From assembly GCF_035621135.1 (NCBI RefSeq), contig NZ_CP141728.1:2852001-2916000 (forward strand): a stretch of DNA of 64,000 bases. Reading direction: 5' to 3'. Below the pieces are notes generated by a model. That model saw only the letters and a list, made by a program, of their open reading frames with translations, was not told the origin of the DNA and ran no database searches. The DNA comes from Sinanaerobacter sp. ZZT-01. GTDB lineage: Bacteria; Bacillota; Clostridia; Peptostreptococcales; Anaerovoracaceae. Below, one piece after another: positions 16,675 to 23,617 of this stretch. The number at the start of each line of letters is the position of its first letter. Position 1 is the first letter of the stretch. The position numbers and the translations under genes were made by a program.

Positions 16675-16768
16675 TATAATCCTATTGAAAATTGCACAAT
16701 AAAACGTTGAAATTTCAACGTTTAAAATGGACAAAGCTTAAATCTTCGATTTAAGCAACTTTTTTTTT
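16675..16768 (+). ncRNA. Candidate small RNA gene (promoter -10, palindrome, terminator)
   Basis: A consensus TATAAT (16675-16680, weak -35 TAGAAT 18 bases upstream) is followed within about 20 bases by a 22-base perfect palindrome built on AAACGTTGAA (16702-16723). Next comes a 9-bp hairpin, GCTTAAATC/GATTTAAGC (16736-16756), with AAC and a nine-T tract. No open frame lies between. A transcript of about 80 bases is inferred; it matches no RNA family I recognise. Confidence 0.35.
16736..16768 (+). terminator. Intrinsic terminator in the intergenic region
   Basis: Perfect 9-bp stem GCTTAAATC/GATTTAAGC with a TTC loop, followed by AACT and a T run of eight more bases. No gene on this strand ends nearby, so its transcript is unassigned. 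Confidence 0.7.
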
Positions 16769-16908
16769 GTTTTAATAGTTTTATACCTTAAAATCTTTCT
16801 TTGAAATTAAAAATTATCATATTTTAAGGAATCCTATCAAAATATATGTAATTTACAGATTAGATTAATCTTTCAAATTTTAAAAGCATCATGTTATCCT
16901 TATCCTTA

Positions 16909-17211
16909 TTAAATGGATGCTGGGATCAGAATGGATTGTCCAGGTTGTATAGAATCGGCGGAAATTTGATTTATCATACATATTTCATAAATGACTGCAC
17001 GAAGATCTTGATTGGATGGTCCAAATTCTTGTGCCAATTTCCATAAAGTATCTCCAGCCTGAATCTGAATTTCCGTATAATCAATGCGTGTTAAACTGTT
17101 TGATTGATATAATCCGGATAAAGAGTTTATTAGAATAATAAGGAGTATAAATAATAGGCTCATAAAAATAGTAAAACGAGTTTTTGATACAATTCGATAT
17201 TTTTTAGTCAT
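16909..17211 (-). CDS. YneA-like membrane-anchored LysM protein (possible SOS cell-division inhibitor)
   Basis: The product has 100 residues: a short basic N-terminus, one membrane segment (FTIFMSLLFILLIILIN, about 13-29), a linker, and a C-terminal LysM domain (EIQIQAGDTLWKLAQEFGPSN... through IQPGQSILIPASI). This layout and size match YneA, the LexA-controlled division suppressor of Bacillus and relatives. ATG 17211 lies 8 bases after GGAGG; a longer frame begins at 17226. Three LexA-box-like sites lie in the divergent promoter region, which supports SOS control. The YneA assignment is an inference from architecture plus context, because sequence identity in this family is low. Confidence 0.7.
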   Translation of the reverse strand: MTKKYRIVSKTRFTIFMSLLFILLIILINSLSGLYQSNSLTRIDYTEIQIQAGDTLWKLAQEFGPSNQDLRAVIYEICMINQISADSIQPGQSILIPASI

Positions 17212-17268
17212 TTTAAAATCCTCCATTTTTTCTCACGAATTCCTTTGTTTTTTAAAGCTCACCACAAA

Positions 17269-17280
17269 GAACAAATGTTT
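17269..17280. promoter_or_regulatory. LexA-box-like site 1
   Basis: GAACAAATGTTT, a near-match to the Gram-positive LexA box (CGAAC-N4-GTTCG type). It lies between the YneA-like gene and the divergent ATPase. Confidence 0.55.
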
Positions 17281-17297
17281 GTATGTATATAATAGCA

Positions 17298-17309
17298 GAA
17301 TGTATGTTC
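17298..17309. promoter_or_regulatory. LexA-box-like site 2
   Basis: GAATGTATGTTC, one mismatch from the GAAC-N4-GTTC core. On the minus strand it overlaps a TCGAAC / TATACA pair (16-base spacer) that could be the promoter of the YneA-like gene. Confidence 0.5.
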
Positions 17310-17327
17310 GATGTAAATGCTTTGTTG

Positions 17328-17339
17328 AAACATTTGTTC
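17328..17339. promoter_or_regulatory. LexA-box-like site 3
   Basis: AAACATTTGTTC, the exact reverse complement of site 1. It overlaps the -35 region (TTGTTC) of the ATPase promoter. Confidence 0.55.
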
Positions 17340-17361
17340 TTTTTTGTTTTTATGTTATAAT
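17334..17361 (+). promoter_or_regulatory. Promoter of the AAA ATPase gene with extended -10
   Basis: TTGTTC (17334-17339), a 16-base spacer, then TATAAT (17356-17361) preceded by TGT, which forms an extended -10. A LexA-box-like site covers the -35. Confidence 0.6.
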
Positions 17362-17402
17362 TAATTGTAGATGTTTTAATGAAAAAGATAGGAGTACACA
17401 AA

Positions 17403-18203
17403 ATGGTTTACTTAAGAGGCTTTGAATTTTCTAAAAATATAGATATGACACAAAATATTTATCCTTATAATATTTTGAGTTCAAATAGACTCGACACGAT
17501 GTTTTTTGATTCCATTACATTACTTTATGGAGGAAATGCTTCTGGAAAATCAAGTATATTAAATATCCTTGCAAATCATTGTCAGTTAAATGGTTTGGTT
17601 TCTTCGCAAGCTTATGGAAAGCCTTTTTTTCAATATGTTTCAGAATGCAAAGCCGTTTTTGCAGACGAAATAGTAAAACTTCCGCCAGAAAGCAAATATA
17701 TTAAAAGTGAGGATATTTTAAATGAAGTAAAGCAAGTTGAGGATAAAAAAACAATGCTTGATGCTTATATACGTCATTGTGCAAAAACACTTGGAATAGA
17801 AAGCGCCGACGAAACGACGATCGAAAGAAGAATGCATTCTGTGAAATTGACAAAGGCACTAGAGAATTTGGAATTCAGTAAAGAAAAATATTCAAATGGT
17901 GAGGTCGCATTTCAAATATTAGAAGATGAAATAAAGCCGGATTCTTTATACTTATTAGATGAACCAGAGACTTCTCTTTCTCCAAGCAACCAAATAAAGC
18001 TCGCAGATGAAATAAGAAGAAGTGCACGATTGCTCGGATGTCAGTTTATTATCGCAACACACTCCCCTTTTCTTTTGGGAATATTGGATGGAAAGATATA
18101 TGACCTAGATCAAAAAGAAATAACGGAATCTAAGTGGTATGATTTGGAAAATATTCGGACTTATTATAATTTTTTTAAGGAAAAAGAAATATGTTTTCAA
18201 TGA
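17403..18203 (+). CDS. Small AAA/ABC-type ATPase (Rad50/SbcC-like head)
   Basis: The 266-residue protein has one ABC-type ATP-binding head. Walker A is GGNASGKSS (residues 43-51), Walker B with catalytic Glu is LYLLDEPETSLSP (near 181-193), and a switch histidine lies in FIIATHSPFLL. The signature region is degenerate (SNGEVAFQ in place of LSGGQ). It resembles the AAA_21/AAA_15 groups related to SbcC, RecF and OLD nucleases but has no TOPRIM or transmembrane part. ATG 17403 is 8 bases after AGGAG; the frame extends to 17379. It is divergent from a YneA-like gene with LexA-box-like sites between, so a DNA-damage role is plausible but unproven. Confidence 0.8.
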   Translation: MVYLRGFEFSKNIDMTQNIYPYNILSSNRLDTMFFDSITLLYGGNASGKSSILNILANHCQLNGLVSSQAYGKPFFQYVSECKAVFADEIVKLPPESKYIKSEDILNEVKQVEDKKTMLDAYIRHCAKTLGIESADETTIERRMHSVKLTKALENLEFSKEKYSNGEVAFQILEDEIKPDSLYLLDEPETSLSPSNQIKLADEIRRSARLLGCQFIIATHSPFLLGILDGKIYDLDQKEITESKWYDLENIRTYYNFFKEKEICFQ

Positions 18204-18254
18204 CTTGCAGTGCTAATGAATGTTAAGAAAAATTTAATTGAAACTGATTCTTAT

Positions 18255-18313
18255 AAAAAAGACCTCTTGCATAAAGGAATGGTATTTTTTTATCCTTTTA
18301 AAAGGTCTTTTTT
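18255..18313. terminator. Bidirectional terminator between convergent genes
   Basis: Perfect 11-bp outer arms AAAAAAGACCT/AGGTCTTTTTT (18255-18265 and 18303-18313), with a further AAAGGA/TCCTTT pairing inside, give T tracts on both strands. It separates the ATPase from the convergent deacetylase. Confidence 0.85.
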
Positions 18314-18357
18314 GTCTATAATTTATTCGTTGTAATTCGTTATAAAAATAAGAATAT

Positions 18358-19296
18358 TTACTTATAATAATAAATTCGTTCGATGATATTTTGTGAATTA
18401 TTTGTATCGCAAGGGATACGTTTCATTAGGCGCAGAGAGTCATAATCTCCGATTCTTACTTGATTAATACCGCTATTTGTTGTAACCGTAACCTTATATT
18501 TTAAGTTTCTTAACAATCCCTCTGTTTGTATATTATATTTGCCGTAAGGATATGTATAGACAAAATCATCATAGTTTAAATTTTGTTTAATCAATTGTTT
18601 CATAAGCCTTGCATCTTGAGAGAACATATTACTGTAATACTCCGGTGATTCATATGAATTTTTTATTACACCTAGACGGTCAACTTCTTCTGCGGAAACA
18701 TGCTGGTGCAATTCATAGCTATGAGAACGAATTCGAATATAACCGGAATTTATCATCTCTTTCGCTTGCTCCCAAGAAAAATGAGGAATGATCGGAAGAC
18801 CGGTGCTCGGATTTTCATCTAGTCCAACAGAGCTTCCAATAATTGAAATTTCAGCTTTCATACCAAGTCCTTTTAAAATAGGATAGGCGTACAGATAATT
18901 ACTCTCGTATCCATCGTCAAAGGTAACAATGACTGGCTTTTCAGGTAGATCATTGCTTCCGTTAACAAATCCATACAAATCTTCATAAAAAATGGTTTCA
19001 TAACCGCCTTCTTTCAATTCTATCATGTAGCGCCGAAAGGTATCGGAAGTTAAAGAAGCATTTTCTTCATCGGAGATATGGTGAAACATTAAAATCGGTA
19101 TGCACACAGGTATGACTCTGTGATTTATTGTTTCAAGCGTTCCTGCTTTTTTTCTTAAATGATCCACTATGTTTTTTGTGATTTTTATTTGAGTATCTGC
19201 GTGGGTCATAATAGATTTTTCTAATGCAAATGCGGTAGAGTTACAATTGGATGCGACGATTATTGTAAAAAGTATAAGTAAAAATCGATATTTCAT
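18358..19296 (-). CDS. Secreted polysaccharide deacetylase (carbohydrate esterase 4)
   Basis: The 312-residue protein has an N-terminal signal sequence (FLLILFTIIVASNCNSTAFA, cleavage near residue 24). The NodB domain includes IPILMFHHI at its entry, motif 1 VTFDDGY with the catalytic base Asp and metal Asp, a SHSYELHQH motif supplying metal histidines, and the late YPYGKYN block. It probably removes acetyl groups from cell-wall or exopolysaccharide GlcNAc outside the membrane. The start ATG 19296 has a poor Shine-Dalgarno (GGAG is about 40 bases upstream), but no better in-frame start exists because a stop codon lies just upstream. It is a single gene in the same direction as its upstream neighbour. 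Confidence 0.88.
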   Translation of the reverse strand: MKYRFLLILFTIIVASNCNSTAFALEKSIMTHADTQIKITKNIVDHLRKKAGTLETINHRVIPVCIPILMFHHISDEENASLTSDTFRRYMIELKEGGYETIFYEDLYGFVNGSNDLPEKPVIVTFDDGYESNYLYAYPILKGLGMKAEISIIGSSVGLDENPSTGLPIIPHFSWEQAKEMINSGYIRIRSHSYELHQHVSAEEVDRLGVIKNSYESPEYYSNMFSQDARLMKQLIKQNLNYDDFVYTYPYGKYNIQTEGLLRNLKYKVTVTTNSGINQVRIGDYDSLRLMKRIPCDTNNSQNIIERIYYYK

Positions 19297-19368
19297 AATT
19301 TTTTTTAATACGTTTGTTTCTTAAACGAATGCTCCTTTCAGGTTTTGTTCCACTTGTATTTGTAGTTA

Positions 19369-20109
19369 TCAGTAATTCCTTTTTTTAGTTTGAACTAGTC
19401 GATGATATATAATATCGGTAAATCCGATAAATTTTTTTCTGTGTATGAAACAGATCAGGGTTACAAAAGCAACCGCAATGCAAAGCAGAATGACGTTCAT
19501 GTAGCTCCCGGTTCGTGTCATTGCACCAATCATGATCGTCGCCATCAAAGCGGGAGTTCTTCCTACAAGTGATAAAACCAAATAAGGCTTTAATTTGATT
19601 TCTGATACACCAGCTGCATACGTAATCAGGTCTTTCGGAAATCCTGGAATGAGATATAAAATAAAGATAACCATGTATGCACGCTTGCTGTTCAGCATTT
19701 CAATAAAATGATTGATTTTTTTTTCACCGAAGAGTACATGCATTGCATTTTTACCTAATATTCTAGCTAAATAAAATGTAATTACAGTACCCAGACCGAT
19801 CCCTATCATAGAAAGGAAAAAACCAATCCAGAAATAATAAACATAGCCTGCTGCAAATTGCATCATCTGACCGGGAATAATACAGATGACAATTTGCAAA
19901 ATTTGCAGTCCGATGTATAGGAACATGCCAAACGTATGGTATTCCGAAAGAAAGGCATTCAGTTCTTCCTGTGTATGAAATCGATTTAAAATATCCGGAA
20001 ACCAAAAATAAAGAATAAAAGGGATTCCTAATGCGATGACCAGCAAAAGTGTCAGCTTCACAATCGAAAAAAATATTTGAAATTGTCTCTTGCGTTTATC
20101 CCTTTGCAT
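19369..20109 (-). CDS. TVP38/TMEM64 (VTT/DedA-like) family membrane protein
   Basis: Integral membrane protein of about 246 residues with a VTT domain. Hydrophobic segments lie near residues 18-40, 62-85, 95-117, 150-170 and 190-215. Conserved features include VICIIPGQMMQFAAGYVYYFWIG, the GTVITFYLAR segment and the LIPGFPKDLITYAAG motif. Members of this superfamily are linked to phospholipid scrambling or proton-coupled lipid transport; the substrate here is unknown. ATG 20109 follows AGAGG at six bases, whereas the ATG at 20127 lacks a Shine-Dalgarno. It follows the aluminium-resistance-type gene. Confidence 0.88.
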   Translation of the reverse strand: MQRDKRKRQFQIFFSIVKLTLLLVIALGIPFILYFWFPDILNRFHTQEELNAFLSEYHTFGMFLYIGLQILQIVICIIPGQMMQFAAGYVYYFWIGFFLSMIGIGLGTVITFYLARILGKNAMHVLFGEKKINHFIEMLNSKRAYMVIFILYLIPGFPKDLITYAAGVSEIKLKPYLVLSLVGRTPALMATIMIGAMTRTGSYMNVILLCIAVAFVTLICFIHRKKFIGFTDIIYHRLVQTKKRNY

Positions 20110-20190
20110 AAAATACCTCTGATTCATTCTGTTTTCTGCTATCCTTCGTTTCTCTTAGAAGATTTGATATTGCATACGTGAAAGAACGTA

Positions 20191-21486
20191 CTATATTATT
20201 GTAACCATTTCCTTATCAAATAAAGCCTGCAATGCTTTGATAACACCGAATTTTGAATGTTCATAAGTAAGACCGCCTTGAAAATAAGCGATATAAGGTG
20301 GACGAATCGGCGCATCTGCGCTTAATTCAATGGAAGAGCCTTGAACAAACGCTCCCGCTGCCATAATTACGGGATCAGCATAACCGGGCATATTCCAAGA
20401 AACTGGTTTCACATGAGAATCAATCGGTGCTGCTGCCTGAATTCCTTCACAAAAGGCAATAACGGCTTCCGGAGTGCCAAGTTTAACCGCTTCTATGATG
20501 TCACTTCTTTTTTCATCTGGCTTTGGACAGACTTCATATCCTAGATTTTGAAAAACCTTTGCACACAATATCGCACCTTTTACAGCACCATTTACCACTT
20601 TGGGTGCAATAAAAAGTCCTTGCATCATGGTACGAGTTTGCCCAAAGGTAAGCCCGCATTCTCCTCCGATGCCCGGTGAGGTCATACGATAAGAAATACT
20701 TTCTATCAAATCAGAGCGTCCGGCAATATAACCTCCGGTTAAAGCTAAGCCGCCGCCTGGATTTTTAATCAGAGAACCGGCGATGACATCGACGCCAACT
20801 TCTGTCGGTTCCTTGGTGTCTAAAAATTCTCCGTAGCAGTTGTCAACCATACAGATGATATTTGGATTTATTTCCTTTACAAAATTTGTCCATTCTTCCA
20901 TTTCCGCAATGGTGATTGCCTTGCGCCAGCCATAGCCAGTCGCTCTTTGTACACATACCATTCTGGTTTTTGTAGAAATAGCATCTCTCAAAGACTCCAG
21001 ATCAATGGTACCGTTTTCTTTAAGTTCTACCTGCTTATAGGAAATGCCAAATTCTTTTAACGAACCCCTGCCCTCTTCGCGAAGCCCGATGACTTCTTCT
21101 AGCGTATCATAAGGTCTTCCCGTACAATAAATCATCTCATCGCCGGGTCTTAAAATACCCGTTAAGGTTAAAGTTAAGGCATGTGTTCCATTTACAATAA
21201 TCGGTCGAACCAAAGCGGCTTCTGTTTTAAAAAGCATAGAATATACTTTTTCTAAAGCAGCTCGCCCTTGATCGTCATAACCGTATCCTGTTTGCCACGC
21301 AAAATGCATATCGCTGATACGGCATTTTTGAAATACATCCAGTACTTTATATTGATTGAATGCCATAATATCATCCAGATCTGAAAAGATCTCACATACT
21401 TCGTTTTCAGCAGTGGAAACGGCTTGAATTACCTTTTCATGAATTCCCATTGATTCTTTTAATAATTGACTTGTATTTTTTTGCAT
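20191..21486 (-). CDS. Aluminium-resistance-type PLP enzyme (methionine gamma-lyase-like)
   Basis: Member of the Met_gamma_lyase/aluminium-resistance family (YnbB-like), a fold-type I PLP enzyme. The 431-residue product shows ALVRPIIVNGTHALTL, GYDDQGR near the start of the domain, MVDNCYGEF (PLP-ring Asp), GSLIKNPGGG with the Schiff-base lysine, and IGGECGLTFGQTRTMMQG. The reaction in cells is uncertain; cysteine/methionine lyase activity is inferred from the family. In many Firmicutes it lies just downstream of mutS-mutL-miaA, as here with a recombinase gene inserted between. It starts with ATG preceded by AAGAGGAA, 35 bases after the recombinase stop. Confidence 0.9.
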   Translation of the reverse strand: MQKNTSQLLKESMGIHEKVIQAVSTAENEVCEIFSDLDDIMAFNQYKVLDVFQKCRISDMHFAWQTGYGYDDQGRAALEKVYSMLFKTEAALVRPIIVNGTHALTLTLTGILRPGDEMIYCTGRPYDTLEEVIGLREEGRGSLKEFGISYKQVELKENGTIDLESLRDAISTKTRMVCVQRATGYGWRKAITIAEMEEWTNFVKEINPNIICMVDNCYGEFLDTKEPTEVGVDVIAGSLIKNPGGGLALTGGYIAGRSDLIESISYRMTSPGIGGECGLTFGQTRTMMQGLFIAPKVVNGAVKGAILCAKVFQNLGYEVCPKPDEKRSDIIEAVKLGTPEAVIAFCEGIQAAAPIDSHVKPVSWNMPGYADPVIMAAGAFVQGSSIELSADAPIRPPYIAYFQGGLTYEHSKFGVIKALQALFDKEMVTII

Positions 21487-21521
21487 TTCGTTTCCTCTTA
21501 TTGATTTCTATATCTTTTAAT

Positions 21522-22643
21522 TTAGTCCTCATCTTCCCATTCAAAAACTTTAATTAAATCTCTTTTTACGTTCAGTTTGTGAGCAGCATACAGTTGTGTT
21601 GTTGTAACGTTATCATGATCTAAAAGTGCTTGTACGTCATAGATGGAGTTACCTCGTGCGATCAGGGAGGTTGCTGCGGTTGCACGGAGTTTATGAGGAC
21701 TGTATCCCCTCTTTCTTGCAGTTTTCAGAGAGATAGAGGTGTATTTTTTCACCAATTCACGAATTTGTCGTCCTGTCATGCGCTTTTTCTGTAAAGAAAG
21801 AAAGAATGCATCTTCCTCTTCTTTTGGCAGCTGCTCACTGCTGGGTCTTTCTAAATCCAAGTAATTTTGCAAAGCACTAATCACGGTATGATTTAAAGGC
21901 ATGATGGATTCTTTGGCCCTTTTTCTATAAATTTTAAATTCACCACGGCTGAAATTAAAGGAAGATACATTCAGTTGCTGAAGCTCGGAGAGGCGCAGCC
22001 CGTAAGTGACAAATAAAATGAGAATGCATTTATCTCGATGCTTTGTTTTTTCCCAATAATGGCGTTCGTGATCGGTTAAACCAGTCCCGTTGGTAACGGC
22101 ATCCAGCATAATCATGACTTCGTCGTCCTGCAGTGCTTTGATTTCCCGATCGGATGCCTTAGGAAGCTTAATTGGATCAAAACCATCCGTAATATTCTTT
22201 GGAACCATACCGTCACGATATAAATATTTGAAAAAGACGGATAAGGACGATTTTTTTCGAGCAAGAGACTTTTTATCATTTTCATAGATGATGATGTTCT
22301 TCTCAGTCTCTACTTTATAACGGCGACAATAATCAATGAACAAATTAATATCAACTGCTTGAATTTTAGAAAAATCTTCTGTATGTATATCTTTTGTCGT
22401 TTTTGCCTGTGTTAAATCGGTTTCTTCTATCAAATAATGGCAAAAAAAACGAACATCCCTCAAATAAGCTAAGCGTGACATAGGAAGTAAATTACCTTTT
22501 AAATACATAAAAAACCCATTTAACCAGCGGGGAAGTTCTTTTTCTATTTCGGTACAATGATTTATAATATCATTTTCTTTTAATAGAATATTAGCGGGTT
22601 TCCCTTTTTTATTTTGTATTTGTATTTTTTTATGTGAGCTCAT
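21522..22643 (-). CDS. Tyrosine recombinase (XerC/D-like)
   Basis: The 373-residue site-specific recombinase has an N-terminal SAM-like core-binding domain (about 35-155) and a C-terminal catalytic domain. All hallmark residues are recognisable: Arg in GLRLSELQQL, the beta-hairpin Lys in YRKRAKES, HKLR (His-x-x-Arg), LLDHDN with the second His, and the nucleophile Tyr in TTTQLYAAH. It begins 6 bases after GGAGG and 12 bases after the miaA stop, so it is in the mutS-mutL-miaA transcription unit. No attachment site or phage gene is nearby; it is more likely a chromosomal Xer-type enzyme than a mobile-element integrase. Confidence 0.88.
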   Translation of the reverse strand: MSSHKKIQIQNKKGKPANILLKENDIINHCTEIEKELPRWLNGFFMYLKGNLLPMSRLAYLRDVRFFCHYLIEETDLTQAKTTKDIHTEDFSKIQAVDINLFIDYCRRYKVETEKNIIIYENDKKSLARKKSSLSVFFKYLYRDGMVPKNITDGFDPIKLPKASDREIKALQDDEVMIMLDAVTNGTGLTDHERHYWEKTKHRDKCILILFVTYGLRLSELQQLNVSSFNFSRGEFKIYRKRAKESIMPLNHTVISALQNYLDLERPSSEQLPKEEEDAFFLSLQKKRMTGRQIRELVKKYTSISLKTARKRGYSPHKLRATAATSLIARGNSIYDVQALLDHDNVTTTQLYAAHKLNVKRDLIKVFEWEDED

Positions 22644-22655
22644 AATAAACCTCCG

Positions 22656-23603
22656 TCAAGATATTTCATGTTGAATATAATTCAGGATAGCCTCTTCCGC
22701 TTTAGCTGTATCTTTAAATTCTGATAGGTTAAACCATTGCATTTCTTGATAACGGCGAAACCAAGTCAGCTGACGTTTTGCATAATGGCGGGTATTTTTT
22801 TTAATTTGTTCTACGGCATTTTCGAGAGAAGAAGCACCGTGAACGTAATCGATCAATTCTTTGTAACCGATTCCTTTCATAGAAATATTGCTTTCGGTCA
22901 GCCCCATATCTAGCAGGCTTTGTACTTCTTGAAGAAGTCCGGCTTTCATTAAAAGATCAACCCTTCGGTTGATTCTTTCATATAATTCATCTCGATTTCG
23001 ATTTAATCCGATTAGAATAACGGAATAATCTTTTGTTTTAACAAAGGATTCTTCAAACTTTCGAACATCCGTTTCTCCAGATTCCAATATTTCCAAAGCT
23101 CTAATTACTTTTTTCACGTTATTGGGATGAATGCGCAGAGCTGCCTTGGGATCCTTTGCTTTTAATTTTCCATGGATAAAAGCGTTTCCATGGGTAATTG
23201 CTTCTTCTTGTAACCGTTTTCGCAGGGAACTCTGTTCTGGAACAACGGAAAAATTCATATCATAAATTAGAGAATTTACGTAAAGTCCGGTTCCACCGCT
23301 GATAATCGGGAGTGCGTTTTTTTCAAAAATACGGACAATATATTCTTTTGCTTTTTTTTGATATTCTGCAACACTGAATGGAGTGCGTGGATCAATTTCA
23401 TCTACCATGTAATGACGAGCCATGGAAAGCTCTTTTTTTGTAGGCTTTGCGCTTCCAATGTTCATGTAACGATAAATTTGCATTGAATCAGCTGAGACAA
23501 TTTCTCCTCCTAGGTTCTGTGCTACTTTAATGGAATATTCTGTTTTTCCAACGGCGGTAGGACCTGCAATCATTACTACCTTTTGTTTCAAGGAAATCAC
23601 CAT
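22656..23603 (-). CDS. miaA: tRNA dimethylallyltransferase
   Basis: MiaA transfers a dimethylallyl group to N6 of A37 in tRNAs reading UNN codons. The 315-residue protein shows the P-loop MIAGPTAVGKTEYS, SADSMQIYRYMNIGSAKPTKKE (substrate Asp/Ser region), ISGGTGLYVNSLI, and the C-terminal KGIGYKELIDY and RHYAKRQLTWFR motifs. It lies 14 bases after mutL and just before the recombinase. The Shine-Dalgarno before ATG 23603 is weak (AAAAAAGGT), so GTG or TTG a few codons in are alternative starts. Its DMAPP substrate comes from the isoprenoid pathway that includes dxs upstream. Confidence 0.96.
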   Translation of the reverse strand: MVISLKQKVVMIAGPTAVGKTEYSIKVAQNLGGEIVSADSMQIYRYMNIGSAKPTKKELSMARHYMVDEIDPRTPFSVAEYQKKAKEYIVRIFEKNALPIISGGTGLYVNSLIYDMNFSVVPEQSSLRKRLQEEAITHGNAFIHGKLKAKDPKAALRIHPNNVKKVIRALEILESGETDVRKFEESFVKTKDYSVILIGLNRNRDELYERINRRVDLLMKAGLLQEVQSLLDMGLTESNISMKGIGYKELIDYVHGASSLENAVEQIKKNTRHYAKRQLTWFRRYQEMQWFNLSEFKDTAKAEEAILNYIQHEIS

Positions 23604-23617
23604 ACCTTTTTTGTATT

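Larger units (their letters stand above)
16090..16908. other. AT-rich intergenic region of about 0.8 kb
   Basis: No convincing gene. It holds the terminator of the LysM gene (16137-16176), an inverted repeat with arms AACTATTCC/GGAATAGTT (16298-16306 and 16323-16331), a TATAAT box (16675-16680), a 22-base perfect palindrome (16702-16723) and a strong terminator-like hairpin (16736-16768). The last three could belong to a small RNA. Confidence 0.6.

Noticed and set aside
8261-18203. Defence island or mobile element in the accessory region
   Set aside because: No transposase, restriction, toxin-antitoxin or CRISPR gene was recognised; the AAA ATPase alone is insufficient evidence.
21522-22643. 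Prophage or integrative element marked by the tyrosine recombinase
   Set aside because: Neighbours on both sides are housekeeping genes in a compact operon; no attachment repeats, phage or conjugation genes.
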